A stretch of DNA of 64,000 nucleotides from Lichenostomus cassidix (lineage: Eukaryota; Chordata; Aves; Passeriformes; Meliphagidae), in NCBI GenBank assembly GCA_008360975.2, contig CM039199.1:3922530-3986529 (forward strand), read 5' to 3'. A model generated the notes under the pieces. The model had not been told where the DNA came from, did no database searches, and was given only the letters and a program-made list of their open reading frames with translations. Each line of letters opens with the position of its first letter. Within the stretch, counting starts at the first letter, position 1. This document shows positions 1 through 12,800 of the stretch, one piece after another. A program made the translations under genes and the position numbers.

Positions 1-3000
1 GGAGTCAATGAAGAAAGAGCATCACTGTGTTTTAATACATTTATTTTGGCAGTGCTCCCTCCTGTAGCAAATCCCTGTCCCACCATGCAAGTGTAGCCTT
101 TCTGGAGCTGTCCCTTCCACTGCCATGTCCTGTGGATCACTTGGTGCCTCTGCAGTTCTTGTTCTACTTTCTTGGTAAGAAGCCTGTGCCTCACAATCAA
201 CCCCTTCCTGCTCCATTTCCCAGGAGGCTGAACTGTCCAGCATAGGAGCAGTTTAGTTCATATGTGGAATTTCTGCAGTAACCTGGTTTGGTGGCAGGTG
301 TGGCCACCAAAACCCTGTGTTTTCCAGGAGCAGATACAGGTGACTGCACTCTTTGGGTGGACTGAGCTGAAGCTTGTTTGAACCTGACAGTTGATACCTT
401 GAAGCAAAGTCATCCCAGCCACTCCTTACTTGCTGACATTGAGAAACACCATTTCCAGCAGCAGCTTGGCTGTTCCAAAGTCCATGACCTCCTCTGAACC
501 TCTGTGTGGCCCTGGTATCTCTCAAGTGCTGGTAGTTGGAAAGTTTGAGCCAAATAACATCCACTCTCCTGATGTCTTCCAACCTACCAGTGCCTGGCTC
601 TTCCTGCCCTGCACAGCCCCACCCTCTGGCTAGGCAGTCCTGTGCAGATTCACCAGAGTTAAAGGATTTGTGGGGATCTGCTGAGCAGCTCCTGGAGGCC
701 GGCAGGAGCCAAGAGCTGAAGCACAGGCTGGTGAGCTGGAGGAGGTGTGGGAAAGCCTGTCCAGAAGGGACTCTGAAGGTCCTCTGAGGTCACTGTTAAG
801 TCTGGACAGCCGCAGCATCACACTGTTGGGAACCTGACCTGCAAAACCTGGATCCTTAAAGGATATGACAGCAAAAGGAATGCCCCTGGGCTCTGTGGCC
901 TTGGGAATCCACATCATCCTTGCCTTGTTCCTGTGCACAGCTGGGACTGCTGGGAACAATGTTGGATGTCTGTGGGACCAGCTGAAGCTAGTCCAGGACT
1001 ATGTGTGAACCAGCAAACTCTCAGAAGCAAACCAGTTCCTTTACTTTGGAAGCTGCAATGGGAGCACCTCCCAGGCATTGAGGAGGGTGATGCTGATGCT
1101 GATGAAAGCAGATTCCTGACATTAATACCAGATGGAATGCAGCTGCTCCTTCATGTGAGAAGCTGGAAGCTTTTGGGTTCCCCATGCTTCTCACAGGTGC
1201 TGGGAAGCAGCTGCTCCATCCATGGTACCTGGCAGGTCCTACATCCACCTCTGCAGTGTGTTAAACCAAACATGCTCTGGTGATTAGGGTGGGCAGAGTC
1301 TCCTGTCAAATTATTTGTTCTGGCTACAATTTTGTCTGCTTGGAAACTTGTCATTTTCTAGCCTTTCAAGACCATCTCCCAGAGAGCTTGGGAATTGTAA
1401 GTATTTAGACATATAATAAGAATGATGTAATTAAAATCCCTAATTTTATTTTTCTTGTTTGAGTGTAATTCCTTTGATTTAAAGAGTGGTAGTAGCTAAT
1501 TGGATTCTGGGCCAGGCTTGCACAGGCAGCCAGCGGGGAGGGGACTGCAAATGAGTCTAGCCAGGAAATTGCACATTTAAATATAGTTCTTAGTAGGGTC
1601 AGCAAAACACCCAAGGGACAAATTAAGAGTAAAATTTCTGCTGTAATATGTTCATTTAGCTGCAGACATCATCTTCAGGAAAACAAGGAAGCTTGGGAGT
1701 GAGAGGAGCAAATTCCAGGTAGGTGTCCCTTGTGCAGTGCATTTGTGTGCTGCTGCAGGTCTCTCATAGGCAAGTGCATCCTTCTCCTGCCTCTGGGTTG
1801 TCTGGTGCATTGGCTGATCCCAAGAAGAAACCACTGAAGGGGTTTTTTGGTTTGTGGGTATTAGTGGCTTCTCTGGAGGATGGAAATCCATAGTTCATGT
1901 AATGCTGTGGGGCTGCTGCTGCTGTTTCCAGCTTTGGCACAGATCCCCTGGGTCACAGTGTTCATCAGGTGGAAGGGAGATGGGACCAGCCACCACCTTG
2001 TTGCATTGTTTGGGCTGATGTGGGACAGCTTTCCCTGTGAGGCTGCTGCCTTCTTCCCACATGGGTGACTGGGGATGGTGGATCCCACTCCATGAGTACT
2101 GACCAGTTTCTCTGAAATGGCACTCAGGAATGTGACTGGAGTCTGTGGCAGGAGATGGATTCAGCCTGAAGAAAAAAAAAATCAGGGAATTGAAGCACTG
2201 GGTTTGTCCCTTTGGAAATCTGCAGACTTGTGCTTTTTCTGTTGGGACCCGTGACCCTTTCAGCAGAAGGACAAGATCACTGGCCCTGCTGGGGACATGT
2301 GTGAGGAGAACAGGGAGGAGTAAAGCAGCCAAAGCCCAGGGTGCAGGACATGGAGCACATCTGGAGTAAGCCCTGGCTGAAAGCCAGCACTGCTCTCAAG
2401 TTTGACTAATGACATTAATTTTCCAGCCCTGCTTATCTCTTGATTTAGGCATAGCTGGGGCCATGTGCAACAGAGATCACCTACTCCTTGGTGGCACTTT
2501 AGGAACTATCTGGGTTAGCCCTTGGCAATTTTAATTTCTCCTTAAGGCTAAAGAAATGCTGCTGGTGATTGGAGAACCAGAAGAGCAGCTTGTTTTGCGT
2601 TTCCCAGGACCTCAGACCCAGCCCTTCGTGCTCCCTCTTTCACTTTGACTGTGTCTCCAGGGAAAGGCCACGTGCTCAGGGAGGCAGAGCTTGTCAGGAA
2701 GGAGGCCTGATCCCACATCCCTCTGCTCTCTGGAGGGCTGCAGAGCTGTTCACTGTAGCTGAATAAGATTCCTCAAATGCTGGGGATCATCCCACCTTGC
2801 CTGAAGTGTATCAGCTGGAGGGAGAGCTGCTTTGCTGTTGATCTGCAGGTGTAATCAATTGCATTGTGCATCACTTGTTTTGTATATTCTAATTAAATTA
2901 TTATTAATTATTTTCTTTTTCTATCCTATTGAACTGTTTTTACTTCAACTTACAAATTTTACTTTTTTCCCTCCCCAGTTCTCTCCCCCATTCTTGGAGA

Positions 3001-6000
3001 ACAATCTGTGAGCAAGCAGCTGTGTAATGTTTACCTCCCTGCCAGGTTAAACTACAACATTTAAACTTTATTTTTGAAGCCTGCTTTGTTTCTAAGCTCT
3101 TTGAGCCAAAGCTTGCCTTTCTTACAGCATTAAGCACAGTGGGGCAGTGAGCTCTCTATTAATTGATGCTGTTGCCAGGCTATTGAAAAGTTGTAATAAC
3201 ATGGCCAAATTTTCAAGTGTGGTCTAGGCTTTCTGCCTGGATGTCAAAAAGGGAAAGCTAATTACAGTGTGAACCAGGGGGAACAGGCTGGCTGGAAGGA
3301 AATGTCATTAAGGTTCTCCTCAGGTGCCAGGTCAGCCCATGTCAAATCACAGCTGCCTCAACCTCTAAATTTCTTCCTCCTTCAGTTAAATTACTACCAA
3401 GTGATTTCTTGCAAGTGTAACCACCTTTTACAACAAGAGAATGAAAACTGGCAGTTTTCTTTAAATGGAAACAGTAGAGGCTGGGCTGGGATTGCAGAAG
3501 CAAATACAAGAGGGTAGTTTCTTCCCTGGCCCTGTAGCACTGTACAGAGTGCCAGTGTTGGCTTCCTGCTGACCCTGGGTTGGGGTCATGGGGCAGTAGG
3601 GGTGTGTGTGTGTGGTTTATCCTCTCTGACACCGTGTGGAATTGGTGTTGGGATGCCTGAACTCCCCTGTGTGTCCAGCAGGTTTGGCAGATAGTCTTCC
3701 TGCGCAGTGCTTGTCATATTGCAGAGCTCACTTCCCTACAGTGTTGTGGAGACTGAAAAAAATAGCTTCAAAATGGTTGTAGACAAATTCAGGGGTGTTC
3801 TATCAGGGCTACCTGAGTGATTGCTTGAAGCCAGGAGGTGCTGTCAGGAGGCCAAACTCTGAACTTCTCCTCATTATCATGACTATTTTTAAGCTCTTAG
3901 TTTCTGCAGCAGCACTCCTCCCAACAGCCACTGCTGGCCACTGTTAGAAATCAGGGCAGGGTGGATACATGGCTTGACTCAGTATGGCTTTTCCTATAAA
4001 TGAGCTGCTGGCTTGTTTTCTAGAAGCTCTTGACCTAAATATCACACTTGGTGCTGGTTCAGGAAGGAACAGCAGTCACAAGTCCATAATGCATATTTGT
4101 GCAGAGTTTCATCTCTTGCAGCTCCCTCTCAACATGGAAGGTTTTGGTGTCTGCTGATGCCTAGATAGGACTAGAACCATGTAAATCAGAGCTTTCTGTA
4201 AAAAAAAAAAAATTATTTAATCTGTTTTCCTTCTGAAATGAAACCCTGTGTGAGAGACAAGCCAGATACCTGCTGTGTGTCTCTGTCAGCCTTGTCTCTC
4301 ACTCTGCCATCCATCAGCTTCTGGAGCCTTTGTCGTCCTGGACTAAAGTGCCTTGCAGTAGTTAGAGCTGCAAGGATTTGTTACAAGTTTTCGAAGAAAT
4401 GAATGTCCAGGTAGAGGGGGAAGATGTTATGATGAGGGAAAAGTGAGGGGCAGATCAAGGCACAAATTTATCTCAATGTCTTAGATCACAAACCATTGAA
4501 AGAGTTGGTGGGATGTTTGCTTGTGGGTAAGGAGTGGACAAATGCAGTCTGACTCGAGTGCTGGCTAATAAAGAGTATAGTACAGAAAATAGGATCCTCA
4601 GAGGAGATTTAATAACTGGGGAGAATAATTGTAAAGTACTGCAGAATATTAACCAATGGCTGAATGCATCCAATTAGCTTAATGAAGCTGGGTGGTTGGG
4701 TTCTTTTTTAATCAAACAGATGGGCAAAACATTATGCACAAAAAATGAGATCTGAATACAATGAACACATTTAATTAACAAATAAAAGACAGAGAAAGGG
4801 TTTGTTTTTCAACTTGAGAAGTGAGAGCTTCTTCTGCACCAAATATTCAAAAAAGAGCCTTAAATGTCATAGCGTCTTGAAAGTCTCATACTGTTGCAAA
4901 TTATTTGCAATGACTTGGGAGTTTGAGATGGGGCTGGCTGCACATGCAGGCAGGTGAGCAGGTGCTGGAGGCAGCAATGCCTTACCAATTCCACAGTTTT
5001 GCAGAGCTGGAGAGCAATCCCTGGCTGCTGGCGTGGGCTGGGTTCCCCAAGGGCAGACTCAGAAGCAGTAACACTGCTTAACCCTCCACTCCAAAACCTT
5101 TTCCCTGTGTGTGTGGAAGTGATCACCTCTGTTCTGCAGAAGGAGAAAGCCAGGACTCCTGGGTTATGCAGTGTGTGAGGTCAATGTCAAATATATGGTT
5201 GCTGGTCATGGTGTCCTCAGTGTTCAGGAGACCTGTGGAGCATTTCCCTGATGGCCTCTGTTTGCATCAGTGTCTGGAGTTGCTGCAGTCACCCCCTGTG
5301 ATGCTGCTGGCTCCAGTCAGGGAGATCAGTTCCCACCACTGATTTCACTGGCCTTGCTGCAGCACAGGCTCCTGTCCCTGCTGCTGCCCAGTACAGACAC
5401 ACTCCTCTGTTGTCTGTCTGACCAGTTTTGCTGGGCCACAGAAACCTGGTGCAAATCAATGCCTTGCCTCTGCAGATGGGAGACTCTCCATACAAACCTT
5501 GAGTGCTTATGCAGATATGTAATATAGAGCTGTAATATCAGAGTCTTGCCAAGGCTGGGAGTGTTTGCTCCAGCCTAATAAGCTGAACAAGCCATTTTGA
5601 TATTAAGCCTATAATAATAACACCTTGTAGCTGAAGAGTGTGTTTTTCCCCATTGGTGGATTACTCAGCCCTTTTCTTTTGAGGCAGTGTTTAACAAAAG
5701 CACAGACCTTCCCAGACTATGTTTAATTAAACACAGCTCAGAAATCTCTTCATTTCAGTGCTGTGACGATGTTGCTCTGCAGTCTCATCTCCAGGGCAGC
5801 TGGAAATGGAACTTGTGCTCTGCCAGTGCATGGGCTGGACAGGTCACTGTCCTCTGGCCAGATGTATCTGTCCAGATGTGCCCAGTGGTGTGGAAATCCC
5901 AGAGGGCCTCCCATTTGTGGAGAGCCACAGGCTCCAGCTGCTTTTGAAGCTGAGTGGGGGCTTGGCCTGAGTGGTGTGTCCCATGTAAGTGGCAGCTCAG

Positions 6001-6773
6001 CCAGTGTGCTTTACTCTACAACTACGATTCGGGGTCCTCATTTCTACCTGCTTCCTTTCTTGATTGCTGATGTAGCTATGGGAGCATTTTGAGTGCAATG
6101 GCCTGGTTATCAACAATTACATACAAAGTGAAGGCTTTAATTTGAAGGCTCCTCATTTCTGCCTTAGGAGGTATCTGTGAGCAGATGGTGATATGCTCTG
6201 GTTTTGCTTATTCTTGCAGATTATTTGCCAGATAATTTTTCTGACTAATCCTTTGGCCTATAGACTGTTTTTAAACCTGGAGTCAGGTTTCGGGTAAAAA
6301 CACTTGTGTTTGCAAATTTTAAAATCTGTTCCTGTGCTGGCTTGCTGATGTCACTGTGAGCAGGAGACTGTTTTCTGGGTGGCAAGTGCCTTCTGCACCA
6401 TGGGAGAGGGGCAGCTCCTAAAGCAGAGCCTCCTTCCCAGTTACAGGATGGGAAGAACAATGTTCATGCCTGGTTTGGGACTTATTTTATTTTAAAGCAT
6501 GATATGGCTGAAGTCCTAACCCCAGCATCAGTACTATCATACTGACCTCCCCTGAGGTCCCATTGCTGTTTCAGGTGGCATGGTAAGGAGGCACTTCTGC
6601 TGCCACAGAATTTATGTCTTGTGCATAACCTGCACAAGATGCTGGATAACCTGTGCAGAGCAGAGCTTTGGGGATTTGCCTGTGTATAGCTTGGCAGGAC
6701 ACTGGTAGCAGTACTGGTGGGGGCATTGCAGCCACTGGCACAGCTCTCCCATTGCTGAAAGGCTGTCATGATG

Positions 6774-6880
6774 ATATTATTATTATTATAATAATTATAA
6801 ATATTATTATTGTTGTTATTATTTTTGTTATTACTATTATTGTTATTATTATGGTGGTGGTGGTGGCTGTTGTTGTTGTT
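6774..6880. repeat. Compound trinucleotide microsatellite (TTA/TGG/TTG)
   Basis: About 78 bases of imperfect TTA/ATT repeats run from 6774. A pure TGG block follows at about 6853-6866, then a TTG block to 6880. The tract is open in one plus-strand frame and would read as runs of Ile, Val and Trp, but that is repeat translation and not a gene. Three motifs in succession suggest stepwise point mutation followed by expansion. The length is likely to vary between individuals. Confidence 0.93.
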
Positions 6881-9800
6881 TCCCTCTCATCTCTTGCCAC
6901 CTCTACCTTTTAAACAAAATGAGTCCCTTGGATGTCTCTGGAGAGCTGGCAATGGTAACTGCCTGACTGATTTATTCTGGTGTTTTAACATTTACTGGAT
7001 TTACATAACAGCCAAACAATCTGTTTCAGGAGTTTAATATAAACCCAGCTCTAGTGAGTCACATCCATGTTAGCAGTAATGCGAAGAGAGGCGGCTGGGG
7101 GAGTGAGGGGGTGACTTTTTCTGGGTTTCTGCATGGGAATATCTGGCTGCCTGAAATATCTCTGACACCTCATAGCTGAGTGATGCTGCCATTTCTCCTC
7201 TGCCATCGGGGATTTGTTCTTAAACTTTGAAAGAGCAGTGTATGTGTCTCATCAGTGCTTCCACTGGTGTTCCCAGCTGAGTCTGGGGGCTTTTCCAGAG
7301 CTCCCCAGGCAGTGCTGTGTGTCCCTGGTGCTCCACAGCCCCACTGTGCGTAAAATACCTTTACATGTATGTGCGTGCTTGAAGGAGGGAGTGTAGCTAT
7401 GGGAGCAGCAAGATGAAGCCTGTACAGAGTTGCTGTTTGGTTTTTGAATTCAAAACCACGTAGCTTTTGTTTGTGCCAGACTTTATGGGCCTGGTCCCCA
7501 GGACGTGCAGATCAGCACAGCTGCAGGTGGGGTGCTAATGTGTGCCAGCATTTGCACCTGGGCTTTGGTGACCCATGTGCAGATTTTGGGGACAGAGTTT
7601 GGGAGATGCTGGGACTGTTGGGGACTCCCTGCCCAGGCAGAGCCAGGTGAGCAGGGCTTGTTCCTTGGGCATAGCAGGAGTGAGAGACATCAGGACAGTT
7701 AACAGCAGGGGTTTCCCAAAACATGGTGTGTAACCTGTTGCCTCAAGTCCTGTCCAGGCAGTGTAACTTTGGGATTCCCTCAGTTGTCTCCTACAGTTGC
7801 ATGAACACAGAAAATCTCTGGAGCAGCTCTGCCATGGGCAGCCTGTCCCCTCCTGCTCTGGAGGCTCTGTCACCTCTCTGCTGGTGGGGTTCTAATATGG
7901 TCGAGGAAAATGGGTCTCCAACTTGAGTTGTCACTTTTGAAAATTCCAAGCAAGATCTGGCAGGGTTGGAACAGCCTGATTTGTGTTGCTGCCTGTGTTT
8001 GAGGTCGACTGTTCAGCTAAGCAAGCACTTCTCTTGCTGCAGCTTATTTGAATTCTTGTCTTCAGAATGGAAAATAAATGCTGGCTGATGAGATCTATTA
8101 CAGCACTAATTTTAGAGCATGCCAAACAGTAGGAAATTGTTTTCAATCTTCACTCTCATTTCTCCTTTATTTCACCCTTCCATTTGTGAAAATTGCCTTT
8201 GTCATTCTTCTAAGTGCCCAGTGATGTCCTGCTCACTGATATCTTCAGGCATTCTCCTTCCAGCCCTGTTTTCTGATATTTCTTTGTTCAGCCACTTGAC
8301 ATTGCTGTTAGAAGAGCTCTCTCCAGGGCACAGGCAGCAGTGTTGGCACGATGCAGGCACTGAGTGCTCAGCCAGCTGGTGTGAGATGCCAGCAGAGCGC
8401 CCTGGGAGCCTGGGGGAGCAGAGAAGGCAGCACCACCGTGGAATTTCTTATCCTTGAGCACCCAGGGCTTGGTAAGTCTTTCCAGCCCCACCCCAGCCTG
8501 CTTTCTCGATGAGCAAGAGGGAAAATATGAATTTCCCTCTGGTCTGCAGAAGAGTTTAGGAAGCAGTCCCAAAGCTTCAGTGTTTGTCCTTGGCACTAAT
8601 GAAAACCTGAGCCGTTGCTCAAGAGGTTGGAGCAGGCAGCAAAATTAGGAATCAAAATGCTTGATCAGTGCTGGAGGGAGCAGCGGTGCACAAAGTCTAG
8701 ATTTTTAGGGCATGATTCCTCTTTATAGCTGGAAGGCCTCACTGGTTTGAGAAGAGCCTGAATGCCTAACTGGTGGTTTGATCTGAAACCTTCAGGGTGG
8801 CTGCAGACACCAATCCCTCCCTTAGCCCTGGTCCTGGCTCACAGCACTCAGCGGAGCCTGACAGAGCTCCAGATTAAAGCTGGTGGCACAAGTCCAGTGG
8901 TTTCACCCCGTGGACTTTTCAGAGGCTCTCTGGAATACATTTCATGGGTTTGGCAACCACGTGTCCCTGACAGCAGCTGCTGTGACCATCAGCACAGAGA
9001 CTTGGTGCCTGCCCTGGAGAGCTTTGAAAATCTTCTCTGTCCTGCCCCTGGCTCCCTCACTCTCATCCCATCCCTTGGCTGGCAGCCGGCAGTGGTCTTA
9101 TCCCTCAAAAAGCTCTCTCTTGCCCTGGCTTCTTGTGCTGGAGAGAGGTAAAATATTCCCCACTCCTACCAATTACCATTCCATGCCTTTCCCGGGTGCA
9201 CTCCAAGCCCTGCGGCTGCTCGAGGTGTCATTCCCCAGGAATTCAGGCGGCGAATGTCTTCATCGTCTGCCTTTGTGAACACGGCTGAGATAAACCCTTT
9301 ACTGAACTAAATGTGGTAACAGCTAATCCCTCGGAGACAGTCACCTGGGCCCTGCGCCGTGAAAAGAGGCTTTGCTGCTCTGATTAACAGCACTGGCAAG
9401 AACATTAGCTCGTGGTTCTTTTTGGAAATGAAAAGCACCTCTCCAGGAGAGTTGAAGGGATTAGGTGGAATATTAAGGTAGGTGGTTTTTTTGCACCTTC
9501 CTGATAAATTTGTAGCTTAAAAGTCTGGTCAGCCCTGGTGGGATGGGTGATTACAGCTGAGTGTCTCTGGGCTGTGGTGGAGAGGAGACTGAGGCCAGTA
9601 TGGGACCCAGGAGCTTCCCTGGGAGGATGGCAGTGATGAGCAGCTCTTGGTCCTGACTGCCCATCCTGGGGTGTCTTCAGGACTCTGGGGCTCAATATCA
9701 TAAATTAATCCCTGTCAAACAGGCCAGCCCTCCACAAAGGGTTGAACCTCATTTAAACCTTGCTAAGAGTCAAATGACACTGACCTTTTCCAGCCACTTA

Positions 9801-12800
9801 AAGCAAATGCTGAAGGCTGTGGAAAACATTCCAGCTGTTTTGACAACTCCTGTTTCCTATTTTGGGGGAGATTTGCACTGATTTCTTTATTATTATTTTT
9901 TAACACAGCACTTCCTTTCAAAAGCCTGAACTAGAAATTCCATCTACATTGGAAGCAAAACTCCTGCACTTCAGTGAAGGTTGCTTGGGCTGTGTTTTTG
10001 AGGTCAGGATTTTATCTTAGTGCTGGTTTCTGTGAGGCTGCATGGGCCAGCTCTGCATGGCAGGAGTGCAGCCTGACCAGTGAGCATCACATATGACACT
10101 TGCTGAAGAGATCTGTAGACCAGCAGCCCAACTGGATTAAAACAGGAGTATAAACTTTGTCCATAAAATAAGGTAAGACTGAGAAAAGTTTAAACACTTG
10201 TATTAAGTATTCTTTGTTCATTTGCTTTGTTCAGCAAATTTGAATGCTCAAGCTACTTCCAAAATTCTGTTACCTTTCAACCTGTCTTTCTCCTACAGAA
10301 TTTTCTGTTTTAAGTAAATAGCACAGAGTTAGCTCAGAAGGGAAAAGATACAATTGTCACTGTTCAAAGTGTGCTTTATTGGTTAGATATTTATGGGAGA
10401 TGTTCAGGAAATGAGTAAACACTTGAAAGTGTATGTATTATTTATTATTGCATCTGATTAATTACCATTTGAAACCTTTTGGTTGGTGTTATGGCTCTCT
10501 GTAGTCTTCACCAAGCAGTGCTTCAGCAGAGTCTAATGTGGCATTTGTCCCAGTTAAACGTTGCAGGAGATGCAAGTGCTGCAGCTGATTTCTGGATGAT
10601 GAGAGTTTGAGCAGTGGAAGGTGACAGTGTGGCACTTGGTACAAGCAGTAGGGAAGGTGAGTGAGATCTGCAAGTGGACTGAACCTGGGCAATGCTTTAG
10701 TTAGTGATGGCTCAGTCCTCCCAGCCCCAGCAAGAGAATTTGCTGGCCCCAGTTCGTGGAGAAGCAGCAAGGTGGTGTTAGTGTGTCTGAGTCTGTCTGA
10801 TGAAGTGATGACAGTCAGGAGTTTAAACTTGGCTCCCAAGCATTGGGTTGCCAGCAGGGGCTTCTACAATGCTTCTTCACTGCTTCTACAGCAGTGATTC
10901 CTCCTCCAGACTGGAACAGAAAAGTGCATGAAAAACAAAGTGGCTCTTACCTGTCCCAGCTGTGCAGCTCATTCTGAATCTACAGGCTCTCAAGACACAC
11001 TGCAGCAACCTGCTGGCTCCACATGCTCCCTGGATTGATTATTAGATGTTGCTGCATGTGGGACCATGCACCAACATCTCTATTTCTGCCCAGGTTCCTG
11101 AGCTGTGCCTGGAGAACCCCTTGAATTCAAGTGAAGCCCAGCTGTGAGCAAAGCACAGATCCCATCCAGTGGTGCTTCCTGAAGCAATGCATGTCCTTAA
11201 ACATTAGCTTAGCTGTAACAAGACTTAAACATATGAAGCACGTGTTGAGGTACTTATTTAGTTCTAATCTGCACATTTTGAAGAATGATATGATAAAATC
11301 ACAGTGGAAGGGGTGGAAGGACTGCCTCTGCGTTCAGCAAAGTAGGTGTGATGTTCAGTTGCAATGTCCCTTGCTGTCACTGGTGTATATTAACAGTTGC
11401 CACCAGAGGCCCTTTCCTCTAGCAGTGGCCATCCTTGCAGGAATATGCTCATTTAACCCTTCTACAAAAAAAGTTTGCAATCAGAAAAGTTCCTTCATCA
11501 AATGACTCCTCTGCGGGAGAGGAGTGAGTGGGCCTGGAGAGGAATGGAAGAGTCATAAGAGAGATGTATGAAAATGCTTTTTATGGAATGAATGATTTTT
11601 GGTGCAGAGGCGGCAGCATCGTATTTAATTCTAATTTGGGGATTTTTGGGGATCGCATGATTGATGCCCAACGAGGGGTGCAGGATGTGGTTTCTCAGCA
11701 GGCTGTATTCCCCTGCTCCATTTACCTGTCAGCTCTCCCGTAGAGACTTCTCACTCTGGATGCCATTAACCCATTTCCCACAGCACAGCCGTGCAGTCTC
11801 TCCTGGGAGTCAGCAGCACACGAAGGACACATCCAGTCCCTGCAGCTGTGGAGAACCACTCTGCACTTGTGCTGGGGCTTTGCTGTACCTTTGCTGCACT
11901 GGTGAGCAGGAGCCTTCCTGCCCTAAGTCCATCTGTGGCTGTGCCAGACCTCCCCAGCCCTAAGCTGGATGATGCTCCATCTGCTCCAAGCTCACTGCTG
12001 CCTACACAATGTGGTTTTCCTTACTTTGCACACAGTCATCCCTGGCTCCCCTCTGTCCCTGCCATGGCTTCATCACCCTGGGGAAGGACTGGCTCTTGCT
12101 GTGCCTGGGTTGGGCCCAGACTCTGCTGGGTCAGAAAAAGTGATGCTGGCACTGGTGCTGTTTTCTCCCATACTGGTAGTCCTACCCTTATAAAAAGGTC
12201 CATTAAGAGTTTTGTTTTGCTGCAGTATAAACTTCAGCAGACTCCTTCCTCTTGTCCCTGCCCCGTTAATTAGGAGTGTGTATGTTAAGTTGCAAAGTAA
12301 ACGGGAGCGTGGGATGTAGGCAGGTCTTTTGTTGCTGCTGTACAGGGCTTATGCTAATAACAGCTGCAGAGATTGAACCCAATCCCTCATGAGCTTTCCA
12401 AAAGTCTGATTAATCTGTTTAACAATGGATCTGGGTTTTTGTTTTGATCTTTCTCATAGGAGTTAAATTTTTGTCCTTTTCAGAGGAGCTGAGGATCATG
12501 TAAGCACAGCAGTATTGTTTTCCTAATTGGCTTCAGGTTTATCTCTGTCTATTATGTTTAAGGGCTTACAAGATGCACCCATCACCATGGCATCAAAATG
12601 CTTCTTATGCCAAAAACACTTGATAAAAACATACATATACATGTGCACACAGTTTTTTTAGTCTGTTGGAAAGTGCAAAGACAATCTGCTGAAAGATGAT
12701 GTTTTTGCATGATTGTATTCTCCTAACAGTCAACTTTGCAAATTGGGCTTTTCTGCTCATGCTGGCTCTGGTCCATGTGCCACTGGAGAGAGAAATCTTT

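Noticed and set aside
22..243. Possible 3' end of a minus-strand gene at the left edge (AATAAA-like signal on the minus strand)
   Set aside because: The 73-codon frame matches nothing I know, the hexamer lies inside the frame, and there is no upstream exon support.
6653..6913. Hydrophobic Ile/Val-rich open frame resembling a membrane segment
   Set aside because: The hydrophobic run is a translation of the TTA/TGG/TTG microsatellite, not a transmembrane protein.
7955..7980. Possible second CR1 tail (ggcagggttggaac string)
   Set aside because: Only about a dozen bases resemble CR1. The flanking CR1 blocks and terminal repeats are absent.
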